Shown piece after piece: positions 52,231 to 64,000 of a stretch of DNA of 64,000 bases (positions within the stretch are counted from its first letter, which is position 1; the number at the start of each line of letters is the position of its first letter). The stretch spans positions 12,178,464 to 12,242,463 of the forward strand of contig NC_039511.1 in NCBI RefSeq assembly GCF_003672135.1. The letters are read 5' to 3'. The translations under genes were made by a program, and so were the position numbers. This DNA is from Ooceraea biroi. Its lineage: Eukaryota > Arthropoda > Insecta > Hymenoptera > Formicidae. The notes below the pieces were generated by a model. The model was given only the letters and a program-made list of their open reading frames with translations, had not been told where the DNA came from and did not search any database.

Positions 52231-54465
52231 CAGTGGTGTCGACAGCAACGTAGGGTGAGTAAACGTGTTCATAAAATATGCTTTGCATTTAATTTTATTT
52301 TTTTTATTGCTTATTTAAAAATATATTTTTAAATACGACAATTTATTAATTAATATTTCTTTATTATTTGTATTTTATTATTATGCTCTTATTCGCTTAT
52401 TATTAATATTCGTTTTTAATATATGTAATATATATCGTAATGATGCAAATTAAGAGACAAAATCATATTTAAGAAGATAATATTGAATTTAATATAGCCA
52501 CGAAAAAGTCGGTGATTATTGGAGAAATTCGGAAATCTACAGAGGATTATATCTAATTATATATAATAGACAAGTCTCATTGTCAGAAGTAACAGAACTG
52601 CCAATGTACACAAACTATTACTCTAGAATCTCTAGATCCTGAAGATATCTTTCATTTATATTATAGATTAAAATATTCACTGTATATGTATAAGCGACTA
52701 ATTAATTGTAACGGGTAACGGTGGACCAATTCCAATAATTAAGAAATAAATGTATCAGTGAAAAACAGTCCATGAATTAATTCCGCAGAGTAGCTACAAA
52801 GAATTCTTTTCGCATTGAGCTGTAAAACTTAGAAATTTCCATTAAATTCCACTTTCTTAAGAAAAACATTTACACATTGAAGGATCGGTAAAAGAAATAA
52901 GAAAGTGCAGAGTGTCTCAGGATACATCGATTAAACTCAACTCGTTCATTCTGGAATACTCGTATAAAACGGCGTGAATAGATCAGCTTATTCATATTTT
53001 TCATGACATCGCTATCAGACTATGCACTTTGGTGGCACGTAAGATACACGAATATCCCTTTAAAGAGTACGTCTGCACAAAGACGTGTAATGCGGCTCTA
53101 TGCCATATATACGATAGACATCATCGCACATATGTATATACAGTGCATGTTCCAGTCCGCAGATGAGATGCAATTTATCATCATGCAGCTTTAACGGTCG
53201 TCGTCGTCATTGTGCTGATCATAATCGATTTCCGTTGCCGTTCTCGTTACCCTACGTAGTATACGAGCGTCGTAAATCTGGCGGCCTATTTTCAGGATAA
53301 GGATGAATTCATATATCGAAATAACGCTACATTGCATTTTTTTTCTCTTTTTTATTGTCATTCAATATAATCTATTAAACACAAAAATACGTTGCACATG
53401 TGCGATGTTTCTGTTTAAATGTTTCTTAAAGATTATTGTGTATATTTCGCAAATTTCTATGATACATTTATTTCCTTTTCTTCTCACAAGTCGAGCCTAT
53501 TATTATTTATCTACTATTGCCATTCTTTCTTATCATTAATATTACTAATTTTCTCCTTGTTTTTTGGAGAAACGTCTATATGTTCTGTCTGATGGTATAT
53601 TTTAATTAATTTGTACTTTGCGCATTCTAATAATACTAAATATTCCCTTATCTTCCTTACAGTTCCATAATACAATATTAACGTTACTTCATCGGTCACG
53701 CTCTGAGAGCAAAATGACTTTCGTGATTTATTCAGATGCACACGTGCGCGTAAAATTGCACACGAGCCAATTGCGGAAATATCTACCGCATATTTTATTT
53801 GGCGGAGACCGTGTTCAGATCTACAAGTCGTATTTCTCTGGAGCACATCTGACTTTCCTTGAGAAATACATGCGACCCCGGTTTTTACTTTCGATTTTTC
53901 TCGATAACGATTGGATTTGAATACAAATTCAGAATGGGAAAGAGAAATACTATGTTTGACATTACGACGATGTTTATTATTATAACACGTGAAGTTGTGC
54001 TCGCAAATATCGCGTCGCACACGCGCTATCACATTTCGTGACGATAAAATCAAAATTATGTTTATTTCGTGACGATGCGCCTTAAGTAATAACACAACTT
54101 GATACGTGTAATGCGTGTGCCTATGAAACAAATAGTTTTACATAAAATACGGTATACGTTGGAATTTATTTATGCATATATTAAATTTACTATTTCTTAT
54201 AACTTTTGGTCTTTGATAATATATATTTCTGCTATTAATTAATAATTTATGCACCGATCACAAATAATAATCAACATAATTTATAATCATTTTACTAATG
54301 AAAGCTTTAAATCACCACCAAATTGTCGTGTATGAAAATAGAATGATTTATACATATAATAAAAAAATACTTTGCCAAAATGTTATTTGAAGTAATGCAA
54401 AAGATTCTAAATACTACATAGAATTATTAATTTTTTCGTAAGAAACAAAGGAGCTAGCAGCTATG
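52231..54465. other. Region between the 3' ends of two convergent genes
   Basis: This should hold the 3' UTR of the Tigger-derived gene (with a possible intron starting near 52255) and the 3' UTR of the minus-strand thymidylate kinase. A 205-codon stop-free stretch (53514-54131, minus) contains no ATG codon and only one proline, so I do not call it a gene. An overlapping plus-strand frame of 100 codons (53618-53920) is equally unproven. Confidence 0.5.
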
Positions 54466-55558
54466 TCAACATTTTGAATCACTTAGCAATTCTATCTTAT
54501 GATTTTGAACCTCTTGAATGATCGACAATATTTTCTGCAATATTTCGGCGTGTACTGTTAACTTATCTTGATCTGCATTTACAACGAACCACGTATCGTC
54601 CCTTAATGCTTCATAATTATCATCAACATGTTGTTGAAATTCGTCATGCTCAAACCTCTCCTTTCCCCAATCACTGCGTTCTTTTTGCTGTCGCTTCGAC
54701 ACCTTGAGAAACACAACACAGTCTGGTTTTGGAAGTCCTAGATCAGCTTGTTGGCACCAGTTGAGACTTCTGCCAGTATTCGCTGCTGTGTACACAGCAC
54801 CAGAAGCTGCGTATCTGTCCGTCACTAGCGTAATACCAGATAAAAGTGTTCTCTCAATATTTTCCTTGCATTCCCATCGATTGGCAGAGAAGAGCAGATG
54901 TGCTGACTCTGGTGGTATATTTATTTCTTTTGACAGGAAATTATTTAAAATTTTCCCGATAGGAGTCGACCTATCTGTAACACAAAAACCAATAGGAAAT
55001 TAAGAAAAAGCATTCTCTTCAAATAACGTAACAATCAATCGTAATCAAGTCTTTATATTTAATTTTATTTTTTAACTTTCGCATTATTTAATTTAAATAT
55101 AATTGTTATTAAAACTTAAGTTCATTTAACTTCAGTTTAATTCATACATTTAATTGCTAACTGCTTTTATTTATTCTTTACTAATCTTAAATTTGCAATC
55201 TTTGATATTATTGATATTAAATCGTTATTTTTACACTTATTATGATTATCATTATATTTATTACTCTATAAACAATAAATTATTTTTTTAAGTATGCGCT
55301 ACGATCAATTTATAAGCTGTCGTTTCAGCAATCATTTCCAACAGCAACAAATACAACAATGCATTGCAGATTCTACAGTAGAAGTACTTTTCCCGCGTAA
55401 AAACCTAACCTCGCACAACAGAACTTACTCGGGAAAGCCTGTGACCTCGCGGGAATTTGCAATTCGCTCAATGCATTCATTAACAACTTCACTTGGGTCG
55501 ACTTGCCGGCACGATCACAACCTTCCAGAACTATCAATGCACCGCGTTTGCTCAACAT
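54466..55558 (-). CDS. Thymidylate kinase (dTMP kinase)
   Basis: This enzyme transfers phosphate from ATP to dTMP to make dTDP, an essential step of both de novo and salvage dTTP synthesis. Two exons, 55558-55429 and 54974-54466, join in phase 1 with a GTAAGT donor and a GTTACAG acceptor. They give 212 residues, the same length as human DTYMK. Visible landmarks are the P-loop EGCDRAGKSTQ (residues 12-22), RST (45-47) just after the junction, the LLFSANRWE block, the catalytic DRY motif (TDRYAASGAVYTAA, Asp 96-Tyr 98), the LGLPKPD substrate block, and a charged lid-like segment (KRQQKERSDWGKERFEHDEF). No targeting signal is obvious: the protein starts MLSKRGALIVLEG right at the first core strand, so a cytosolic or nuclear location is likely. 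The gene is convergent with the Tigger-derived gene and looks intact. Confidence 0.97.
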
Positions 55559-57624
55559 AATGAAATATCATGGGACTATGAACGATCTATGTACAATCTA
55601 CGTGTGTATGTTCTCAGTCCGTACTCCGTAGGAATCATTTCGGCCAGTCTGCACGCCATGTCCCTCTAGCGACAACGAAGACATCCACTAGACGAAAGCA
55701 TTGATAGGATAACGCCGGATAAAAATCCGAAGCAAAGTTTAAATTATTCTAATTAGTCATGTAAGAAAAATAGTTAATCTCATTAAGAAAATAACACAAT
55801 TCACTTATTTGTTCAGGAATTTTATTGTCACTCTATTTATTAAAATAAGAAGTAATATATATAAGCCAAATAGAACAAATAGTAATTATTTTATTGCATG
55901 GTGATGTCATAGATTAATTAACATTAAGAAATTAAAAGGATTTTCTTAATAAGGATATCCGTATTAAAGATAACTATTATTACATAAAATAAGAGATAAT
56001 TCATTACTTTCTTGTATAAAATAACTTTTAGATTATCTGTACCATATTTATCACTTTCCACTGCCAAAGGCTAAGTGATTAAGTGAAAAACTTATTAATC
56101 TTAATCGACAGCAGAATCGGGATTGGTCAAAGTGAAGAGTCGTCCATGCGAAATATTTTAACACATTATTTTATTTAGTTTTCTTTCCTTAAAAAAAGAA
56201 TGAACTTGAAGTCGGTTTTGGGTTTTTTCTTCTTTTGGATTCTGGCGAGTAATGACTGGGCATTTTCGAAGCGACGGTACACACTAAGTTTGCAAATTGA
56301 ACTCTAGCTATATATATGTATATATATATAATATTTATATAAGATAGATTTTTCTCTCTTGCGTCTCTCGTTTACAGCATAGTACATCGGTAATAATGTA
56401 TATATTTATGTACTTGAATTCTCGCTTTAACTCTCTCTCTCTCTCTCTCTCTTTCTCTCCTAATTTCCTTATACTCTTCTCTTATAACTGTTTTCTTTCG
56501 CTCTCTTTCATTCGTACGTTTTCGCATCACGCTTTCTTAAATGCGGTATTTTCGAGGGTTGAAGAATTACAGTATTTTCGCACACACGATACGTTAACAC
56601 CATTCTCTCCCTCTCTTTCTCTCTCATTCTTTCGACACGTCACATGGATCACTGGCAGACACGTGCACTTATTTTTCCTGAAGAAGAGAAGTAACACACA
56701 CAATCGTGGCACGCGCGCGTCGTCACGTGGATCGCATACCGTTTCGCGCTTTCAGACACAATCCGAATTTTGTATTCTATAATAAGTTTTCTCCTGCCGC
56801 AAATTGGGACCATAAGTGCTCGAGCATTTGAATGTAAGCAGTACTCGAAATTGCCTTAACAACCCTGTTACAGGTGCTTTGCTAAATTCGCAGTCGATCA
56901 CTTCACGATGCGAACTACTCCGAAAGTTCGCACCGCGAACTTGCCGATCTTCAATATTAATTCGGTAGAAGAGAAACTCTGTTGAGCTAAAATACGTCCG
57001 AAGTTCTCTGAAGAGTAAGCTAATGTTGTCGATCTGCGCCTGTGCAAATTCTTTGTAGCTAACTAACTTCCGACATTTAATCAACTCGCGATTAAGTAAG
57101 TCATGGAATTTTCGATAGACTTCGAACTCGTCAAAGAACCTGCTCTTCTCATCTCGACGTGTTTGCGCCGAAGATGCGACCAAGATTCGTCAGAAGAAGA
57201 AAAGTCCTTTTCCAATACCGATCGGTCGGGTCGCGCATTGGCTTTGACGTGACGCGCGCGCGAGCGCACAGGAATTATTTAATTATTATGTATAAAGGTA
57301 CAATCTCTTTTCTCGCTCGATTTCTTCTTAGAGAAAAAGTGTTTTTAGCATTTTCGCATATTGTGTACACGTCTATATATATGTATAAGTAATATACAAT
57401 AAATTTTTTACAACGATAGGAAGCGCAACGGGACGCTGCGGCGGTGCGCCGACATCTTCCGCCGCGGGATCTCGCTTCTCGAATCCGCGACTTCCGGCCC
57501 ACGGAACTTCTCGAGTACGCATGAGGTAAGTCGGCGGTGCTTTGCGTGTTTCGAAGGTGGGACAAAGATTCATGCAGAAGACGAATCTTCATCTTGCCTT
57601 AAGAGAGAGAATTTCTCTTCTCTT
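55559..57624. other. Upstream of thymidylate kinase and start of a GC-rich island
   Basis: The first 150 bases before the thymidylate kinase ATG are moderately CpG-rich and probably contain its promoter; no TATA box is evident. From about 56430 there are CT-rich tracts. From about 57100 the sequence becomes GC-rich and several frames on both strands are open. These include a minus-strand frame of 143 codons (56752-57183, no ATG start) and a plus-strand segment 57420-57525 bounded by TAG and a strong GAG/GTAAGT donor. None of these is recognisable. Confidence 0.45.
56431..56460. repeat. (CT)n microsatellite
   Basis: About 22 bases of perfect CT dinucleotide followed by an interrupted CT stretch. 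A second CT-rich patch lies at about 56605-56630. Confidence 0.88.
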
Positions 57625-57816
57625 CTACAAACTCTCGGACACGAAGTTCAATCTTTCTCGCGGATCTTTGAGCGCGATTTTCCGCTGCTTTCCGAGCAAA
57701 TCCTCGTCGCTGAAAACAGAAGCGGTCGGATCATCACCTCGGACAATCGCGCGCCCGACAGCGTCGCCGTGCCCCCGCATTCGCGCGAATACGCTACCAT
57801 GCGCCGCGTACTCCTC
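57625..57816 (-). CDS. Possible terminal coding exon of an unrecognised gene
   Basis: After a weak acceptor (CTTTAAAAG, AG at 57818-57817) a minus-strand frame runs 63 codons to TAG at 57625. It contains balanced, protein-like blocks such as EEYAAHGSVFARMRGHGDAV and SVFSDEDLLGKQRKIALKDP, unlike the Ile/Tyr/Phe-rich noise frames nearby. An in-frame upstream TAA just before the acceptor fits an exon boundary. I recognise no family and found no partner exon. The same bases are open on the plus strand for 93 codons, so high GC could explain the frame by chance. Treat this as a candidate only. Confidence 0.25.
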   Translation of the reverse strand, partial: EEYAAHGSVFARMRGHGDAVGRAIVRGDDPTASVFSDEDLLGKQRKIALKDPRERLNFVSESL

Positions 57817-58280
57817 CTTTTAAAGTTAGTTTATTCAAAGTTAAAGCTTTCAATGGGTATTTTTTTTTACGTTTTTCCGTCTTTTTACATAATGCTTACG
57901 ACGGCACGCGGCTATCAAAGTTGCGAACGTCTATACGGACTCCCTCGGCTCGCCCTCGCGTCACGCGTTTAGCGCTAAAGACAACAGGGTGATATCTCGA
58001 ACGTGACAAGAGCTATCGCTATTCATCGTAAAGAGTATGTCAGAAGCCAATTTTTCGCTTTCGTTATAAACGGCCTGTTACACCGTTTCGGAATTAATTT
58101 CGGAATCGATCACGTTTAATGCTAAATGCAGGGCGCGGGGGTGAGTTTCTCGCGGACATGCAACGATGCCACGCTCTTTATCTTGCCTTGTAATAGTCCT
58201 CCTCCAGCCTATATTTCTCTGTTCTTTTTTTCCTTTTTGTCGAATCGCTCGTATGTATTCATTGAAACATCTGTGCGCGA

Positions 58281-58345
58281 TACACACACGCATGCATGCA
58301 CACACATACACACACATACGCACGCATGCAGCATACACAGCACAG
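58281..58345. repeat. CA/GCATGCA-rich simple repeat
   Basis: An interrupted (CA)n tract with embedded CGCATGCATGCA blocks at both ends. Open frames through it are dominated by His and Thr and are not genes. Confidence 0.8.
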
Positions 58346-59742
58346 ACCAGCCGTGGCTCGCTTCCCATCTCGTCAATTTGTTCTGGGTTTCCGTATATTT
58401 CCTCTTTCTCTTTTACTGTTTCTCGCTCCTTCCCGTTTTTCGTTTTATTTCGTTTTCGCGATCTCTCTTTTTGATTTCTAACAGTCGCGCGCGCGCGTGA
58501 GACGACAATGTCGTGAAGGCGCGATGATTTTGCTCGGACGAAGCTGAACAATTAACGTTACTTGTGTCGAATATGATTCGTGCACGTCTGAAAGGTGCCT
58601 GTAACACAGACATTTCCACGATTTAAAGGCGGAAGTTCACGTGGCATGACGCGATATTCTGGGTTTATTACATGATATTTTCCTTTGGAACAGCTGAATT
58701 TCAAAAAATACGAGAAAAAGAAACGAATGTCTCGTTCGATTAGATGTTAATTTGACTTTGAGAATTACTATCAATCAATTTTATTAAACGCATTGTGGAC
58801 TCGTTATTGCAATTCACATGCCGAGTTACACCTTTACGTTTTCACTGAACGTCACATGTAAGTTACAATGACGTGAAGAGCTTCACGACATGGCTTTCTT
58901 CTCAGCCGCAATTGCTCTAATATTTTCCTTATCTCTTTTTCGCATATCCTAGTCTTATGAGGCGTCAATATTAAGGCAACTCTTGTTACTAATTAATGAT
59001 TCACCGTATTACGACTTTTCCCTTCGTGATTCTATCATTTCGGCATTTTTCCACCACTTTCTAGTAACGCTGACAGAAAAGCATTAGCTCCGATTTCCGA
59101 ATTTACCAATTCTTCGATTTCTCGAGAGTATATCCAATATATTCTTTTACGCGAAGATACATCCAGACGACGCGTGCACACGTGTTCCCGCAATACGTCG
59201 GAAATAATTCTAATTTCGACTTATACTTGGCAAGTTGGTACGAAAGATGTTGTAAAAGACAAAGATGACAAGATGACATGTATCTTCATAAGACTACATT
59301 CTTGTAGAAAAAGAAACTTTTATTAAACATAAAAATCAGCATATTTTAATCAATTTGATTTTTCTCTACTGCGTCTTACTGCCAAAATATTCTCATTAAC
59401 CATAAAATTACGTACTTCCGACATGTCGCGGGCATACAGTTTCTTTCTTATGCAAATCTGACTGTAAGAAAAGTCTGTGTCGTCACAATTCTTGTCTTTG
59501 ATTTTCGCGAAGACAAGAACGCTGGCCGTTCACACGTACTCCGGAAACACTCCTGAACCTGAACCTGACCTGAAGAAATTGACGTTTTTCCGCAACTCTC
59601 TTTATTCACCGTTAATTTGCTAATTCCGTTCGTACCGCGGCTGCGCGCGCATGACTTAATTAGACTCAGACTCGGATTTAAATGGATTTAAACCTTTCGG
59701 ATATATTTATAATATCTATATATATAGGGGGAGAGATCGATA

Positions 59743-59749
<7 letters not shown>

Positions 59750-59785
<36 letters not shown>

Positions 59786-59802
59786 ATATGTATATATATA
59801 AT
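59750..59802. repeat. (TA)n/(TATG)n microsatellite
   Basis: A TA dinucleotide run followed by TATG/TATA tetranucleotides. Similar TA/TG-rich sequence continues at about 60000-60165. Confidence 0.85.
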
Positions 59803-61799
59803 AATGTCGACGAGATTTCGATTATTTGCAAAAGTATGAAACTCTACGGAACCTCGGCGCTGATGCGCCAAGAGATCTAGTGACAAAGTTTCTCTCTTCT
59901 GTCATTTCTCTCACACTTTTCTTCACTATTTACGATTATTTATTATCGGCTGGGCGTTCGGTGTCTCACAATATACGCTTTCAATGTTTGTTTATACCAA
60001 TTATGTATATTATATATAGATATATGTATATGTATAACGTGTATACGCGCGTGATTTTACGTGTACATATTTATATATGTATACTATATACGTATATGTG
60101 TATACTGTATGTATACGTGTCTATATATATCATATATTTATATATTTATATATGTATAGATAAGTAGAAAAAACTCTCTCTTGCTCTCTCTTAATGATAA
60201 TTTTCCTTTCTTTTTTACTTTTTTTGCGTTTTCCTCGCATAACTTTATCATCCGCTTGCCCTTAAAAGGCGATAAGCGTTTCATTAATTTACTCCACACC
60301 CTCTGCAGTTATGCGCCTTATCATTACAAATAGATACGTTTAAATAAAGTCGTACGTATGGAATTCAATTTATATATTCCTCTCTTACATGTATATGTAT
60401 ATATACTATATATCTGGCGAGCAACGATTCCATAAATCTCTGTCACTACCCAACGAGAGTGTTACATATCTCCTACGAGCCGAGAGAACTTGCGTTCTCT
60501 TTCGTTGGTGCAGCGTGCACCAGATTGATGCACCGGATGGATGCACTACCGCAAGGCGAATACCGGATGTTGCGTTTGCGAAGGATTACCTATTTGTTAC
60601 AACCCTGCGAGGTTTCTGCGAGTACCTCACCGCATATATGTGTGTGTGTACATACCAATGTGTAACGTGTAAAATCGAGAAATATATTCCTAATTCCTGT
60701 ATACATATTTATAGGGACCATATATGAAACGTGCACGTGTCGGTCATCGGTGGCGAGTAAAGTGTCCGGAAACTGTCGTTTAGCCTTCCGTTCGGCCTCT
60801 TGTGTTTCCCTTTTTGTCGATTTTCCTGTAGGTCTCGCGCTTTCCGGACATCAAGGATCCGTCCGCGAAGCTGTCGTGACCCGATTAAGTTTGTTACCTA
60901 CCTATTTTCGTTACTGTTACTTCGTTTTAATATCACTAAAAGTCGGACGATGCGTCGAAGGCTTGCGCGATCACGGTTTGATCGAGTGATGTATCGCGAA
61001 GTCGCTTCCGTAGTACAATAATTATAATAAATAATTATATCGAATATGTAGATTCTATGTAACAAGCCACGATGTAAAATTGGAAAATTACTGATACCTC
61101 AATATCAAAATAATGGACGTGATCATCAACATGTTCCTGCATATCTATAACACAAAAGAGTTAATTGAGAAAGAAATTATTTAAGCATCTCATTTTGTTA
61201 ATTATTATTATTAATCATGTGCCGATTGGTTTGTTAATTAATTTGCTCAATGAGCTCTTTGCGTTACAAAATGTTGTTTATCAGCGAAATGAGCAAAAAT
61301 TAATTTAATAGAAAGTAATTTTATTATTATATTAATTATATGGCTTAACGTATTAAAATCTAATTTGCCATATATGAAAATTGATGCGCACAATATCCAA
61401 CACGTGACACTATTAGAGTGTTAAATTTAATTGTCACTTTATATCATTTGTAGGAAGAATATTAAACAAATAGTTTACTTCCTACTTGTGATGTTAATTA
61501 ATTAAGCAATTGAAACAAACTTTTGCTTCGTCGATTGTTTTTATCTAAACGATAACGCGACGCCTTCTAAGATCGTTGAGTCGCGTCGAGACGAATTTGG
61601 ACACTGTATTAATAATACCATCGCTTCAATGTTTTTTAATTCTCTCTTAACACACATCTCGTCGCCTATATGACGATAATCGCGCGCGGGATTATATTTT
61701 GCCACATATCTAATAAGAGTCTTTTGTTTGTCGCCTGCCATTCAATGCAGACAAAATCGTAAAGTCATTAATATTATTCTTATTACTGTCTTATCGTGG

Positions 61800-61831
61800 T
61801 ATTATTACTATTATTATTATTATTAATATTA
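61800..61831. repeat. (ATT)n microsatellite
   Basis: An interrupted run of ATT trinucleotides ending in an AATATT palindrome. Confidence 0.7.
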
Positions 61832-62704
61832 CGATAGTTACTTTTACGACTAATCGTTATTGTTATTAGTGTTAACGACATTATATCATAATTATTCGAT
61901 ATTAATCGTTTTGTGTATGTTTTGTTTTCGAAATTTTCACGTTTACTGTTAAGCTAGCTCTTTTAAACAATAATAGTTAATATTTATTTTGAATTATGTT
62001 AATTCAACGTTTACGAGCTTGGTCATCTGCTTGTCCCTTTACAACACTAAAAGGTCTGCAGGATTGAAAGTCTCGATTATCCTCTCGCATACGTACGACA
62101 CTCTATTCACGTGTACGTGTACGTTAAGTGGCATACGTTATTAGCACAGTCTCTCTAATCTTCTTCTTACGTTCGTTTTTTAGTTTCTTTTTTTCTTCTT
62201 GCTTAGTCTGTTATATACCATGTATATTTATACAACAATGTACCTCATCAAGCCTCTTTCAAGCATTCTCTTTGAACCGCATTTGCATCTTACACCTAGC
62301 ATTGAGTATATATTCAATTATTATCCCATCTCTGCATTTAATTTGATATTTATCCGCAAGAAAGTTTTATTTAACATCTGATAAAATTAAAATTATGTAA
62401 AAACGTGAACTTTATTCGTTAAATCCTTCGTCATTACACAAAAAATCGGACTCTACTGATGTTTAAAAGTTTAATACGATTGTCTAATTCTACGTTAAAC
62501 GTATAAAGTTTGAAATTGAACGTCAAAAACTTTGTATTAAACGCGGTGTGCTAGATGGAATTGCAAATGTGACTCTTTCTCTTTCGCTCTACACGCATTT
62601 CTGGATCATTAAAATCATCTATCGACGCGACTATTGTCGGCCCGGCTAAAATTTTTTAGAGATTTATCACAGAAAAACATTTTTATAATTATTTAATCTT
62701 AATC

Positions 62705-62735
62705 CCGCGCACATACGCACACACACGCGCGCGCA
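62705..62735. repeat. CA/CG microsatellite
   Basis: An alternating CA run merges into CG dinucleotides, similar in kind to the tract at 4935. Confidence 0.75.
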
Positions 62736-64000
62736 GCTTTATTACACAATTATACGGAACTTCTGTTTATCTTGAAAATATTCGTTAATATCGGCTAATT
62801 CGGAATAATCACGTTTGCTTTTAAATAAATTGTAATATCAAACTTATTTTTAAATAATATATTTTGGATATTAAACAAAAACAAATACATAAATCTGTTC
62901 ATGTTATTTGTAGAACCATATCGTTGAAGAGATACAATTCAATGAAAATAATGGTATGGACCAATATTATCGAATCGACTGATATTTTTTTTGTAACATT
63001 CATGTTTTCTCACTGATTATAAATTGTCTTTATACAGCGACGACGCTTATACGAGACGATATACGATACGATGTACGATTGAATCTTTTTAAAGCACTTA
63101 AGGGAAGAAACCACGCAATTTTTAAGAGATACAATAACGAGATCCTCGGTGATCCTTTCATCCTTCAAATTAATATTTTTACATTACTTTAGCGTGGATT
63201 CTTATTGAAATATAATTTTCCCGAAAACCTGGAAATAATTATGTCGTTAAAGATAGCAATTATCAATTATCGCAACTGCCTTTAATTTTTTTTTCATTAT
63301 TAAGTTTTATTATTTTACATCATTATTAGACAATAATCGCCAAGCGATTGGGCATAAGTTTGTATCCTTCTGGAAAAATTAATCTTATTACGTATTGTTG
63401 AATTTTCTAATTATTAGGTGATACAAACAAATAGTTCGATGATTAATGTCCGTTCATTCACCAAGGATCTTTGTATGCCAATCACACTAAAAAACCAATC
63501 ATTCTTCCTTTCTCTCGTTCTTCACTTCGTTCGTTTTCATCTCCTCCTCAGTCTCCCTGTGTTGCATGCACACGTAGTACTCTCGAATTAGCTACTTACA
63601 TTAATTAATGTCATTACATAATGGTCAATACTCTCGTTTATTTAGATTTAGCCGATACACGAAAATTATGCAAACAAGCACATCGGAAAGAGCAGTACCG
63701 GAAATCGATCGAATCGCTCATTTGAGGAACGAAATAAGTCGGCCCATTTTCCTCCCATATTTATTTTAACAAACAAGTATATGCAATATTAACATTTGAA
63801 AAACCATGAATAAAAGTTAAGGTAAAGCATATCGCGCAATAGATCCAGCTTAATTATCATATCGGTCGAGTTGTTTCGCTTCTCAGATTTATCGATTCAA
63901 TTTCTCGCACCCACTCGTTCATCTCTTCGTTCTTTCTCTTTCTCTCCCTCTCTTTCGCTCACCGGGGGTATGTACACTTACCTACGTACAGATATATCGT

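Larger units (their letters stand above)
57817..64000. other. Repeat-rich stretch without a recognisable gene
   Basis: Nothing here can be called a gene. CpG-rich patches around 57900-57970 and 60440-60980 have short overlapping frames on the plus strand (112 codons at 60389-60727, 79 and 73 codons at 60750-61021) with no recognisable motif. Simple repeats are frequent: CA-rich near 58300, TA-rich near 59770 and 60000-60165, ATT near 61800, CA/CG near 62720, and CT-rich at the right edge (about 63920-63960). Confidence 0.5.

Noticed and set aside
56752..57183. Minus-strand 143-codon frame
   Set aside because: No ATG start, no recognisable domain, and another minus-strand frame overlaps its 5' part. 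Kept only as part of the GC-island observation.
1..64000. tRNA, rRNA or CRISPR features
   Set aside because: GTTCGA-type B-box matches were seen (for example near 9343 and 46666) without a matching A box or cloverleaf. No rRNA-like sequence and no regularly spaced short repeat array was seen.

Overview
The window is AT-rich, gene-poor eukaryotic DNA with spliced genes (GT-AG introns), microsatellites and TA-flanked DNA transposons. A 7-TM insect gustatory receptor gene shows that it comes from an insect. The overall look (low GC with scattered CpG-rich patches, mariner-like elements ending in CAGGGTG) fits a hymenopteran, perhaps an ant. That last step is inference from memory of such genomes; no search was possible.

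Layout. 1-11.2 kb: no recognisable gene. 11.26-14.21 kb: a 1.96-kb mariner-like transposon with about 300-bp terminal inverted repeats and a broken transposase, then, 118 bp on, an 872-bp fold-back element. 14.2-24.1 kb: no recognisable gene. 24.10-25.77 kb: two elements almost touching, a 759-bp mariner-like deletion derivative and a second copy of the fold-back family. 29.0-31.7 kb (+): a two-exon gene for a 680-residue, Ser/Lys-rich, probably disordered protein with paired YDVP/YDIP motifs. 39.73-40.20 kb: a near-perfect 473-bp hairpin element. 41.2-45.1 kb (-): a complete six-exon gustatory receptor. 49.4-52.2 kb (+): a three-exon gene derived from a pogo/Tigger-type transposase whose catalytic triad is lost. 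54.5-55.6 kb (-): complete two-exon thymidylate kinase. 57.1-58.0 kb: a GC-rich island with a possible terminal exon on the minus strand. The rest is AT-rich sequence with simple repeats.

The genes look unrelated in function (nucleotide metabolism, taste, a probable DNA-binding domesticated transposase, a possible signalling adaptor) and give no sign of acting as one system. The most interesting material is the domesticated transposase gene, the YDVP/YDIP protein, and the five TA-flanked elements, three of which are long inverted repeats able to form hairpin RNA if transcribed. Exon boundaries were worked out by hand from splice signals and reading phase; none was checked against transcripts.
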